Source: Helicobacteraceae bacterium
GTDB taxonomy: Bacteria; Campylobacterota; Campylobacteria; Campylobacterales; Sulfurimonadaceae
DNA: 8,846 bases
Assembly: GCA_027084065.1 (NCBI GenBank)
Contig: JALWLR010000312.1
Coordinates: forward strand, 1-8,846
Direction of reading: 5' to 3'
Below the pieces are notes generated by a model, which saw nothing but the letters and a program-made list of their open reading frames with translations, was not told where the DNA came from and made no database searches. The translations under genes and the position numbers were made by a program. Of the stretch, positions 1 through 6,621 are shown piece after piece (the stretch's first letter is position 1; every line of letters begins with the position of its first letter).

Positions 1-1034
1 CCGGTAATATCTTTTTTAATATCAGCAATACTTTGTTCGATGTCTACATCTGTTTGTGAAGAGTAGATGGAAGTGATGGCATCGGTTCCTTCGTTGAGCG
101 TATCGACGAGGATGTCGGTAATGGCTGCTGAGTCACCTCCTAGATCGACCGGACATGCGTAGCATATAGCAGCGGCAGGGTTGGTTGTGTCGATGGAGCC
201 GTCCTCGTTTTCTATGCCTTCACATGCAGTCGTGTTCCCGTCAGTCGTGCAGTATCCATTCGTTAAAATAGTGGAGTTTGTCGGTGATGGCGTAGTATCT
301 TTTGCAAGGCGGTAGAATGTTTTGTCTTGCAGGACTACGTTGAGATGAGCGTAGGATTTATCTTTGATGGTAACAGGTTTGGCTGTAATGTTCGAGTCAT
401 TTGGCGGTGTTTGTCCTATCGCCCATGCCATTGCGTCGGTGCTTGCTTTCATATCGAGTGGAATATCCTCAATAGAGTCGGTGTTGGAAATGACCTCTGC
501 AACCTTTTCTACATCGTTGGTAAGGTATGAGACCGTAATGGTACTTTTGGTAAGCAGTGCCAGCGGAGCGTAAGTACAGACGTTTTGTACGCGAACCTGC
601 TCTGAGAGGACTGGATCGTCACAAATATCGCCAAGAGAGGTGTTGGAATCCATCCCGATAGATTCAAGATAGTAGCGCTTTGCTTCGTTGAGAAATTTCA
701 TCGACTCGTCGTGAGCCTGCTTGTCTATCGAAGACATAAAAGCGGCAAAGGCATCATCGGCATCACCGCTGTCCAGTGCGATTTTGAGCAGGTCACTGAG
801 TGAGAATCCCGCTTTGCCCATGTAGGCTGTAGCGAGATTGTAGCTAAGGTCGCTTTGATCGAAGTAGTTTTTACACTCCCCCTCCAGCTGGGTTATAGCA
901 GTATCGAAACGCCCTTCATCTATGGCTTTTTGTACACTTATGCGGCAGTTGAGTTCTTCGTTGTCTCCGCATCCAGTAAGGGTCAGTGCGACTGCGCTGG
1001 CAATCGCGAGCCCTGCAAGTTTTAGTTTTGTCAT
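1..1034 (-). CDS. TPR-like lipoprotein of unknown function, C-terminus beyond the window
   Basis: Reading is open from an ATG at 1034-1032 to the window edge, giving 344 residues and no stop. A well-placed AAGGAG (1041-1046) lies 6 bases upstream of the ATG. The N-terminus is a lipoprotein signal: K3 and K5, a hydrophobic stretch of about 14 residues, then the lipobox L19-T20-G21-C22. The mature protein should be lipid-anchored at C22, with G23-D24 next. Residues 34-77 read like one TPR-type helical pair (pattern A..EGRFD.AI, then YNLATAYMGKAGF), followed by a helical acidic segment to about 125. The second half is richer in Thr, Asn and Asp. Cysteines occur at 30, 54, 138, 153, 262, 271, 291 and 294, so disulfides are possible. 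The pair at 291/294 forms CxxC but has no following His, so it is not a haem site. I do not recognise a named family. The lipoprotein call is firm; any function is open. Confidence 0.88.
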   Translation of the reverse strand, partial: MTKLKLAGLAIASAVALTLTGCGDNEELNCRISVQKAIDEGRFDTAITQLEGECKNYFDQSDLSYNLATAYMGKAGFSLSDLLKIALDSGDADDAFAAFMSSIDKQAHDESMKFLNEAKRYYLESIGMDSNTSLGDICDDPVLSEQVRVQNVCTYAPLALLTKSTITVSYLTNDVEKVAEVISNTDSIEDIPLDMKASTDAMAWAIGQTPPNDSNITAKPVTIKDKSYAHLNVVLQDKTFYRLAKDTTPSPTNSTILTNGYCTTDGNTTACEGIENEDGSIDTTNPAAAICYACPVDLGGDSAAITDILVDTLNEGTDAITSIYSSQTDVDIEQSIADIKKDIT

Positions 1035-1060
1035 AGCTCTCTCCTTGTATGAGTTAAATT

Positions 1061-1066
1061 ATTATA
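1061..1066 (-). promoter_or_regulatory. -10 box for the lipoprotein gene
   Basis: On the minus strand this reads TATAAT, a perfect -10 hexamer. It lies about 27 bases upstream of the lipoprotein ATG and would give a leader of roughly 20 bases that contains the AAGGAG. No recognisable -35 is seen at 16-18 bases spacing, which is common for Campylobacterota vegetative promoters. Confidence 0.55.
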
Positions 1067-1154
1067 ACATAATCTAAGGGATTTCGGGAGTTAAATGAAG
1101 CTGAACGGAGTGTTTTAGACAGACAAAGCGATGCAAAAGCAAGAGAAATTGCTG

Positions 1155-1160
1155 TAGAAT
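1155..1160 (+). promoter_or_regulatory. Possible -10 box for msrA
   Basis: TAGAAT, one mismatch from TATAAT and preceded by TG, sits 27 bases before the msrA ATG. A transcript from here would start near 1167 and carry the AAGGAG. No -35 is evident. It is the best candidate in the divergent spacer but weak. Confidence 0.3.
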
Positions 1161-1175
1161 TAGCGGATATTTCCC

Positions 1176-1181
1176 AAGGAG
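1176..1181 (+). promoter_or_regulatory. Ribosome binding site that sets the msrA start at 1187
   Basis: AAGGAG ends at 1181 and is followed by 5 bases and then ATG at 1187. An in-frame GTG at 1181-1183 would add two residues, but its G is the last base of this Shine-Dalgarno, so it cannot be the start served by it. Confidence 0.8.
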
Positions 1182-1186
1182 TGCAG

Positions 1187-1711
1187 ATGAAAGAGATTGT
1201 TTTAGGCGGGGGCTGTTTTTGGTGCATAGAGGCGGTTATGCGACGCGTCAAAGGTGTAAAAGAGGCTATAAGCGGTTATGCAGGCGGAGAGCGACCAAAT
1301 CCAACATACCAGCAGGTATGCAGCGGAGCTACAGGACATGCGGAAGTGGTCAAAGTCCTTTATGATGAAAATGAAATTACACTTGATGAACTGCTTGACA
1401 TATTTTTTGCCATTCACGACCCGACTACCCTCAACCGTCAGGGTGCAGATGTAGGAACGCAGTACAGAAGTGTCGTCTATTATGAAAACGAGGAGGAGAA
1501 AAGAGCCATCGAAGCGGCAATCCAAAGAGCGCAACAAAACTACACCGACCCGATAGTGACCGAAGTTGCACCAAAGCCGGAGTTTTACGAAGCGGAAAGC
1601 TACCATCAAAACTACTATGACCTAAATCCGGCACAGGGATATTGTCGGGTAGTCATCCAACCAAAAGTGCAGAAGTTTTTGACAAAATTCAGTGATAAAA
1701 TAAAAAAGTAA
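1187..1711 (+). CDS. msrA: Peptide-methionine (S)-S-oxide reductase MsrA
   Basis: The product reduces the S-epimer of methionine sulfoxide, free or in proteins, back to methionine, normally using thioredoxin in the cytoplasm. The 174 residues match the length of a stand-alone MsrA. The N-terminal active-site motif is GGGCFWCIE (7-15), with catalytic C10 and the conserved E15. C13 replaces the Gly found in E. coli MsrA, a common variant. Other family signatures are SGATGHAEVV (46-55), GTQYRS (90-95) and YHQNYYDLNPAQGYC (139-153), where C153 is the likely resolving cysteine. No MsrB domain is fused, and there is no signal peptide. The gene is divergent from the lipoprotein gene and lies 45 bases upstream of an NAD(P)H-flavoprotein, with no terminator visible between them. 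The three plus-strand genes may share a transcript and an oxidative-stress role; that link is inferred. Confidence 0.97.
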   Translation: MKEIVLGGGCFWCIEAVMRRVKGVKEAISGYAGGERPNPTYQQVCSGATGHAEVVKVLYDENEITLDELLDIFFAIHDPTTLNRQGADVGTQYRSVVYYENEEEKRAIEAAIQRAQQNYTDPIVTEVAPKPEFYEAESYHQNYYDLNPAQGYCRVVIQPKVQKFLTKFSDKIKK

Positions 1712-1756
1712 CCCTAATCGTTGTAAAATTGTGATACCGACTTAAAAAGGATTCAC

Positions 1757-2734
1757 ATGCAAAACGAAAACGATCACATCTACAATCTTGCCATTATCGG
1801 TGCCGGGCCTGCTGGTATCGCGACGGCAGTCGAAGCCTACATAGAGGGCATACGCGACATTATTTTGCTTGAAAAAGATGAAAACCACAACTCTACCATT
1901 CGCAAATACTACAAAGATAAAAAGCGTGTGGACAAGGACTGGAAAGGACAGAAGGTGGAGCTGGACGGGCGCATCTACTTTATGGATGGCACAAAAGAGT
2001 CCACACTCGATTTTTTCGACGAGCTTTTGGCAAAACACTCCGTAAAACTGCAAACACACACCGAGGTTACGGGCATTGAAAAAGAGGATGACTACTTTGT
2101 CATTCACACCTCCAAAGGGGACATCAAGGCGAAGTATGTCGTCGTTACCATAGGTCGTATGGGTAAGCCCAACAAACCAAGCTATAAAATCCCGCCATCG
2201 ATTCGAAAGCGTGTCGGATACACGCTCGATGGATGCAGCCAAAACGAAAAAGTTCTCGTTGTCGGCGGCGGGGACAGTGCGGTGGAGTATGCGGTGGATT
2301 TGGCGGAGAAAAACGATGTAAGCATCTGTTACCGTCGTGAGACGTTCCGTAGAGCCAACCCGACAAATCAAAAAAATATTGCCGCCGCCATTGCACATAA
2401 TGAAGTGCGCCCCATTTTGGGCGTGAACATAGAGGGGCTTGAAGATGAAAACGGTAGAGTGAAAGTGCTTTTTAAAGATCGTGAGCCGGAGGTTTACGAC
2501 CGGGTCATTTATGCTATAGGCGGCACGACTCCAAGCGGTTTTTTGGTAAGCTCGGGTATAGAGGAAAAAGATGGCAAACCGGTACATGACGAACACTATC
2601 AGACAAATATTCCGGGTCTGTATGTTGCCGGCGACATAACACAAGAAAGCGGTGGGAGTATAGCCCTTGGGCTTAATCAAGGCTACTACATAGCCAAGCA
2701 TATCGTAGAGCAAGAGAAGAGTAAAAAAGCGTGA
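1757..2734 (+). CDS. FqrB-like NAD(P)H-dependent flavoprotein (thioredoxin-reductase fold, no CxxC)
   Basis: This 325-residue protein has the two Rossmann units of the thioredoxin-reductase family. The FAD site is GAGPAG (15-20), with a late FAD motif GLYVAGD (287-293). The NAD(P)H site is GGGDSA (170-175), followed by YRRETFRR (192-199), whose arginines suggest NADPH preference. Only two cysteines exist (160 and 191), so the CxxC pair of true TrxB is absent. It also has Ala where YpdA/Bdr has the Cys of GGGPCG. The segment around 48-66 (TIRKYY, KRVDKDWKGQ) recalls the Helicobacter/Campylobacter FqrB group (HP1164, Cj0559), NADPH:flavodoxin or quinone reductases. That assignment is from memory and moderate. 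An AAAAGGA (1745-1751) precedes the ATG. The stop overlaps the GTG start of the SagB-like dehydrogenase, so this protein may deliver electrons to, or take them from, its neighbour, possibly through flavodoxin. Confidence 0.85.
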   Translation: MQNENDHIYNLAIIGAGPAGIATAVEAYIEGIRDIILLEKDENHNSTIRKYYKDKKRVDKDWKGQKVELDGRIYFMDGTKESTLDFFDELLAKHSVKLQTHTEVTGIEKEDDYFVIHTSKGDIKAKYVVVTIGRMGKPNKPSYKIPPSIRKRVGYTLDGCSQNEKVLVVGGGDSAVEYAVDLAEKNDVSICYRRETFRRANPTNQKNIAAAIAHNEVRPILGVNIEGLEDENGRVKVLFKDREPEVYDRVIYAIGGTTPSGFLVSSGIEEKDGKPVHDEHYQTNIPGLYVAGDITQESGGSIALGLNQGYYIAKHIVEQEKSKKA

Positions 2735-4227
2735 ATATTGCATGTAACTATCATGAACGAACCAAACACTATTATAACCGTTATGCCAAGTCGTTAGGCT
2801 ACCTTGACTGGGCACACAAACCGCATCCATACCGAAGTTACGAGGATGCACCGAGGCTTTTTCTTCCGTTGGATGGGGAGTTCTCTTTGCGTTATAACGA
2901 ACTGTTTGCTAACAAAGAGCCAAACGTTATGGATGTTCGAAGTATCGGCTCTTTTTTTCGTTATGCATTGGGATTGGCGGCTGTAAAAAAGTTTGGTAGT
3001 GAGAGTTGGGAACTTCGCGTCAATGCCTCAAGCGGCAATCTGCACCCGAGTGAGGCGTACTGTATCGTTCCCGGTAGTATCGTTTCCAAAGAGGATGCAA
3101 CTCTTTTTCATTACCATAGTTATTTGCATGCACTAGAAGAGCTTTATGCCTATGAAGCTTTGTCTTTGCCCGGTGAAAGTTTTGTCGTTGTGCTCTCTTC
3201 GATAATCTATAAAGAGATGTGGAAGTACGGGGAGCGCTGTTATCGCTATTGTGCGCTGGATTTCGGGCATGCTTATCGTGCACTTGAAGTTGCGGCAAAT
3301 CTGCATGGGTGGCATCTTCAAGCACTGGATTTAAGCGAACAGGAGTGTGGGCATCTTGTAGGGCTTGATCAAAAAGAGCGCTTTGAGCAGGCGGAGCTTG
3401 AGGGTGCCGACATCGCCGTTTTGGTTTCACGCCACATGCCAAAAAATGTAAAATCGGACATTTTACGAAATGTAAAGGTAGAAACATTTCAAGCTTTTGC
3501 TAACAGACTGTGCAGTTACTACCAAAAGTATGAAATAGTCGAGCAAATGGATGCCTCAACGAAAGCGTCCGTCGTGTCGGTAACGCAAATGCAACAGAGC
3601 CAAAAAAGCAGTGAAGCAAAAGCGACCGATGTCATTTTAAGGCGACGTAGCGCGCAGGCGTTTGACATGGAAAACTCTAAAATGGCATTGGATGAGTTGA
3701 TGGAGTTGCTCAATGGCGTACAGATGGAGAACCCACAAATAGATTTCATACTCTACATCCACAACGTTTCGGGGCTTTTGCCTGGAGTCTATCTCTATAA
3801 ACGCAGCTCTATGACACTTCGTCTCAAAGAGGAGTTTTTATACGATGAGGTTGCAAGCGGGCTTTTTGTGCTTGCGTTGGGAGATGTGCGGGTGCTAGCC
3901 AAAAATTTCTCTTGCATGCAGGACATTGCCGCCGATAGTGCTTTTGCTCTTTCGATGATTGCTGGATGTGAGGATGCTTTGAGTGAACCTGTGCGCTATA
4001 AAGAGCGCTTGTTCGAAGCGGGTCGCATAGGACAGCAGCTCTATTTAGATGCTACCTCTCTTGGCTACAGCGCTACCGGGATAGGCTGTTTTTACGACGA
4101 TGCCATTCATAACTTTTTGGGTTTGGAGTTGCCAAGCAGGCAGGTAGTCTACAACTTTACCGTTGGCAAAGCCCTTCGCGATGCTAGACTACAAACATTG
4201 CCTCCTTATGGGCATTTAAAAAGGTAA
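2731..4227 (+). CDS. SagB/ThcOx-type nitroreductase-fold dehydrogenase, two domains
   Basis: The 498-residue product looks like two tandem nitroreductase-fold (FMN) domains. The N-terminal block around 7-46 (YHERTKH, LDWAHKPHPYRSYEDAPRLFLP region) is typical of long SagB-family dehydrogenases. Domain 1 has the SagB hallmark RVNASSGNLHPSEAY (96-110) and YGERCYRYCALDFGHAYRAL (166-185). A Gln/Ser/Lys-rich linker spans about 270-300. Domain 2 opens with RRRSAQAFD (304-312) and ends with GRIGQQLYLDATSLGYSATG (431-450) and DDAIHNFLGL. The family includes oxidases that turn azolines to azoles in TOMM peptides. No cyclodehydratase or precursor peptide is seen here, so a housekeeping redox role is more likely; its substrate is unknown. 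Translation probably begins at the GTG (2731) inside the upstream stop (GTGA), implying coupling. The 3' end overlaps the convergent AMMECR1-like gene by 12 bases. Confidence 0.88.
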   Translation: MNIACNYHERTKHYYNRYAKSLGYLDWAHKPHPYRSYEDAPRLFLPLDGEFSLRYNELFANKEPNVMDVRSIGSFFRYALGLAAVKKFGSESWELRVNASSGNLHPSEAYCIVPGSIVSKEDATLFHYHSYLHALEELYAYEALSLPGESFVVVLSSIIYKEMWKYGERCYRYCALDFGHAYRALEVAANLHGWHLQALDLSEQECGHLVGLDQKERFEQAELEGADIAVLVSRHMPKNVKSDILRNVKVETFQAFANRLCSYYQKYEIVEQMDASTKASVVSVTQMQQSQKSSEAKATDVILRRRSAQAFDMENSKMALDELMELLNGVQMENPQIDFILYIHNVSGLLPGVYLYKRSSMTLRLKEEFLYDEVASGLFVLALGDVRVLAKNFSCMQDIAADSAFALSMIAGCEDALSEPVRYKERLFEAGRIGQQLYLDATSLGYSATGIGCFYDDAIHNFLGLELPSRQVVYNFTVGKALRDARLQTLPPYGHLKR

Positions 4228-4581
4228 TGGCTCTTTTGAGTCAAAGAGTGCTTTATCCCGTTCTGTGATCGCTCCATCGGGAGTAAAAAGTGTCAGTTCT
4301 ATTTCTGCATGTAGGTAGTTTGTAGCGCTTAAAATATGCTCCATCTCCTCAAAAGCCGCCTTTTTTGCGGCGACGATAATATTTTTTAGAAGTATTTTTT
4401 CATTGTTTGTCGTGTGGCTTGAGAAGAGTTCATTATCTAGGTAGATGTTGACGCGTACATTCATGGGTGTTTGTAATACGGGATGTTCGCTTAGTAGTTT
4501 TTGCATATCCAGTCTGTTTTGTGCCTGATAGACTTCCAAGATGGAGTCGCGGGTAAGTTGCAGCAGTACCGACCTTGCCAT
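4216..4581 (-). CDS. Small protein resembling a reduced AMMECR1 domain
   Basis: A 121-residue cytoplasmic protein with no signal or membrane segment. The start is well supported: AAGGAG (4588-4593) lies 6 bases before the ATG, inside the end of the antiporter gene. The opening LLQLTRDSILEVY (6-18), the mid segment IIVAAKKAAFEEM (68-80) and the strand HAEIELTLFTPDG (91-103) parallel the start, the A..AAF helix and the IEISVLTP strand of AMMECR1 domains. The family's signature RGCIG loop is missing: the corresponding stretch reads VRVNIYLDNELFSS (42-55). It would be a diverged or reduced member with unknown activity. AMMECR1 proteins themselves lack a settled function. It is last in the minus-strand operon, with 3 bases from the antiporter stop. 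That it is a real gene is solid; the family link is tentative. Confidence 0.65.
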   Translation of the reverse strand: MARSVLLQLTRDSILEVYQAQNRLDMQKLLSEHPVLQTPMNVRVNIYLDNELFSSHTTNNEKILLKNIIVAAKKAAFEEMEHILSATNYLHAEIELTLFTPDGAITERDKALFDSKEPLPF

Positions 4582-4584
4582 TTT

Positions 4585-5769
4585 TTACTCCTTATTGGTT
4601 TGTAAGGCGGCACTGGAGCGCTTTTTGTAAAGCATGATGAGCTTGATGGCAGTCATAACGACAATGACTTGGAAAAGAGCCGCCAAAATGAAAGCGTAGT
4701 AGTGCAGTTTGTCTATGGAGTTTGCAACATATGCAAGGGTTGCCATGGCAATAAGAAGCGTAAGCGGCATCGAGTGCGAAAGACCAAGCAAAAGAGAGTC
4801 TATAAGTCCCAGTTTTTTGATAAAGACAAGTGCGGCAAATAGGCGCATGGCAATCATCACAAGCGAGATGACGATAGCGGCGTAGATGAGCCCCTCTATT
4901 TTAAGGGCATCGAGGTTGAAACTGTAACCGATATAGATGAAAAAGATGGGTATGAGAAACCCAAAACCGTAACTTGAGAGCTTCTTTTCAAGATCATGCT
5001 TGTGCTCAAAAAAGGTTGGGATGAAAATACCGGCCAAAAAAGCTCCAAATGCCAGTTCAAGATGCAAGTACATCATTGCAGCGACAAGGAGAAAAAAGAT
5101 CGCCATTGAGAGACGGATGTCCTGCTCTTGGTTGTCTTGATGGGGCATGAGAATGAGTGAGAGCTTTGGAAACCACCAAAAAAGAAGCGTCATACTACGA
5201 AAGAGAAAAAACATAAAAAGCAAAAAGAGTATCAAAGAGAGAACCGTTTTTGCAAACTGCATGCCAAATCCCGCATGCAGTGCCGCCGAGGTCAGTGTTA
5301 AAATACCGATGCTCACAACCTCTCCGATGCTACCGGCAACCATAGAGACCTCCAGCCATGACGTTTTGCCGTACTCTTTGGAGAGTGTAGCGACAAGCCC
5401 AACGGAGATAAGCGGCAACAAAACCATGAAGATTTTCCCAAGATCGAAATAGAGACTAAACGAAATGGCAAGAATGTAGAGTGTAAGCAGATAAAAAAGG
5501 ATGCGCTTGAGAATGGAGCGTGAGGTTTTGAAAAACTTTTTGAGGTTTATCTCCGTGCCTGCAATGAACATCAGGTACAAAAAACCAAACTCGCTGAGAA
5601 CTTTGAAAATTTCCTCATCGTGAATAAAACCCAAATAACCCAAAATGGAGCCTAGAACGATCTCTATGGGTGTTGTAGGGAGGCGCAGAAGTTTTGCGAA
5701 AAAGGGACTAAGAAGGATAATGAGCGAAACAGAGACTATCAGTGTGATGTTTGCACTCATATCCTCCAT
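4585..5769 (-). CDS. CPA2-family cation:proton antiporter, membrane domain only
   Basis: A 394-residue, strongly hydrophobic protein with about 11-13 predicted membrane helices, suited to exchanging Na+ or K+ for H+ across the inner membrane. Family landmarks are EIVLGSILGYLG (36-47), FLYLMFIAGTEINL (63-76), the TM5-like AGSIGEVVSIGIL (145-157), FGAFLAGIFIP (241-251) and LIPIFFIYIGYSFNLDAL (272-289). It stops after a short basic tail (YKKR). There is no TrkA-N/RCK domain like that of KefB/KefC, so nucleotide or glutathione gating is not expected. At the ion-binding TM5 position usually DD, ND or QD, I read G149-E150, an unusual pairing. The ATG at 5769 has an AAGG (5778-5781) 8 bases upstream; M4 is an alternative start. 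Gaps are 3 bases to bioB upstream and 3 to the AMMECR1-like gene downstream, so it is in one operon. Confidence 0.88.
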   Translation of the reverse strand: MEDMSANITLIVSVSLIILLSPFFAKLLRLPTTPIEIVLGSILGYLGFIHDEEIFKVLSEFGFLYLMFIAGTEINLKKFFKTSRSILKRILFYLLTLYILAISFSLYFDLGKIFMVLLPLISVGLVATLSKEYGKTSWLEVSMVAGSIGEVVSIGILTLTSAALHAGFGMQFAKTVLSLILFLLFMFFLFRSMTLLFWWFPKLSLILMPHQDNQEQDIRLSMAIFFLLVAAMMYLHLELAFGAFLAGIFIPTFFEHKHDLEKKLSSYGFGFLIPIFFIYIGYSFNLDALKIEGLIYAAIVISLVMIAMRLFAALVFIKKLGLIDSLLLGLSHSMPLTLLIAMATLAYVANSIDKLHYYAFILAALFQVIVVMTAIKLIMLYKKRSSAALQTNKE

Positions 5770-5772
5770 AGA

Positions 5773-6621
5773 TTATACCTTCGTTGCAACGTTAAGCCTG
5801 AGTTTTTGCAGTCTTTGGAGGTCTTTGTCGGGCGCTTCGCCGGCAGTTGTAAGGTAGTTGCCTATGACGATGGAGTTTGCACCGTATTTGAAAATTTCAG
5901 GCCAATCATCGCCAAACATCAGCTCTCTCCCGCCTGCAACCATAATGCGCTGTGCATCAGGCAGCATCTCTCTTGTAAGTTTGATAAGTTCAAGTGCCTC
6001 ATGTTTTGAGAGAGGATTTGGCTGAAGATGTAAAGCCGGGTTGTGATGGTAGAAATTAATCGGCACACTTGTCGGGCGTAGCTCTTGTAGAGAGCGCAGC
6101 ATACTGACTCTGTCTTCTTGTGTCTCTCCAAGACCGAAAATACCACCGGAGATGAGCACAAGACCCGCTTCGTTTACGTTTTGACAGGTTTCAAAGCGCT
6201 CATCCCATGGATGAGTCGTGCATATCTGCTCATAAAACTCACGGGAGGTTTCAAGGTTGTGGTTGTAGGCCTTGATGCCGTTTTTCTTCAGCTCCAAAAG
6301 CTGCTCTTTGCTTGCCGTACCGTTACATGCAATAAGACGAAGACCGAGTTCTTCTTTATTGATAGCATGTGCCGTACGGCAAACAAAGTCCAAAACTTTG
6401 TCATCCAGCCCTTTGTTGGAGGTAACCAGACAAAAGCCAAGCGCTCCGTTTTTACGTGCTGCATGTGCCTCTTTTAAAATTTCCTCTTGAGGCTTTTGCT
6501 TGTAGCGCTCAATGTCGGCTTTGTAGCGTACGCTTTGAGAGCAGAACTTGCAGTCTTCATTGCATGTCCCGCTGTTGATGTTGCATATAGCGCATAAAAA
6601 GATAGTTTTATCTTGTTTCAT
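5773..6621 (-). CDS. bioB: Biotin synthase (radical SAM), short epsilon-type form
   Basis: BioB inserts sulfur into dethiobiotin to form biotin, the last step of the pathway. The radical-SAM cluster motif is C20-NED-C24-KF-C27, followed by SQS. Other BioB hallmarks are GFCLVTS (62-68), LIACNGTAS (96-104), YNHNLETS (119-126), SGGIFGLGE (158-166) and VAGGRELMF (228-236). At 282 residues it matches the short Helicobacter/Sulfurimonas type, not the 346-residue E. coli enzyme. Aligned by motif to E. coli, the [2Fe-2S] ligands C97 and C128 are C64 and C99, and R260 is R225. The third cysteine (C188 in CSGGI) is Ile157 here, and the codon reads clearly ATC. Whether the enzyme still makes biotin is therefore uncertain. 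The ATG directly abuts the toxin stop (TAAATG). No other biotin gene is in the window. Confidence 0.95.
   Translation of the reverse strand: MKQDKTIFLCAICNINSGTCNEDCKFCSQSVRYKADIERYKQKPQEEILKEAHAARKNGALGFCLVTSNKGLDDKVLDFVCRTAHAINKEELGLRLIACNGTASKEQLLELKKNGIKAYNHNLETSREFYEQICTTHPWDERFETCQNVNEAGLVLISGGIFGLGETQEDRVSMLRSLQELRPTSVPINFYHHNPALHLQPNPLSKHEALELIKLTREMLPDAQRIMVAGGRELMFGDDWPEIFKYGANSIVIGNYLTTAGEAPDKDLQRLQKLRLNVATKV

Larger units (their letters stand above)
1073..1186 (+). other. Coding-like in-frame stretch upstream of msrA, with no usable start
   Basis: In the msrA frame the DNA stays open from the TAA at 1070-1072 to the msrA ATG. It would encode a charged, helix-like peptide rich in Glu, Ala, Arg and Asp (for example LNEAERSVLDRQSDAKAR). 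The composition looks more like protein than spacer. There is no ATG or TTG in frame, and the only GTG (1181) overlaps the Shine-Dalgarno. It may be a remnant of a lost gene or chance. Confidence 0.25.

Noticed and set aside
153..164. CxxC in the lipoprotein as a c-type haem site
   Set aside because: Residues 291-295 read CYACP, with no His after the second Cys.
1202..1609. Minus-strand open frame of 135 codons
   Set aside because: It is antisense to msrA, with no ribosome site or motif.
1181..1711. GTG at 1181 as the msrA start
   Set aside because: It overlaps the AAGGAG that correctly serves the ATG at 1187.
1757..2734. True thioredoxin reductase TrxB or bacilliredoxin reductase YpdA
   Set aside because: There is no CxxC between the Rossmann units (only Cys160 and Cys191), and the first motif is GAGPAG without the YpdA cysteine.
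1742..2851. Long minus-strand open frame of 369 codons
   Set aside because: It is antisense to the FqrB-like flavoprotein, whose motifs are unmistakable. The minus product has no family features and a Cys/Phe/Val-rich shadow composition.
3448..3466. Perfect 7-bp inverted repeat GTAAAAT-CGGAC-ATTTTAC
   Set aside because: It is internal to the SagB-like gene, between its two domains, AT-rich and with no T tract; likely chance.
2731..4227. SagB-like gene as part of a TOMM (thiazole/oxazole peptide) cluster
   Set aside because: No YcaO cyclodehydratase, precursor peptide or exporter is in the window; the neighbours are redox housekeeping genes.
4355..4371. GC-rich hairpin GCCGC-7-GCGGC downstream of the SagB-like gene, looking like a terminator
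   Set aside because: It lies within the AMMECR1-like coding region over the Val-Ala-Ala-Lys-Lys-Ala-Ala codons, and the T run is in the loop, not after the stem.
5772..5777. Perfect TATAAT on the minus strand just before the antiporter gene
   Set aside because: It overlaps the bioB stop. A transcript from it would start after the antiporter ATG and about 5 bases before the internal M4, leaving no room for a ribosome site; no -35 is present.
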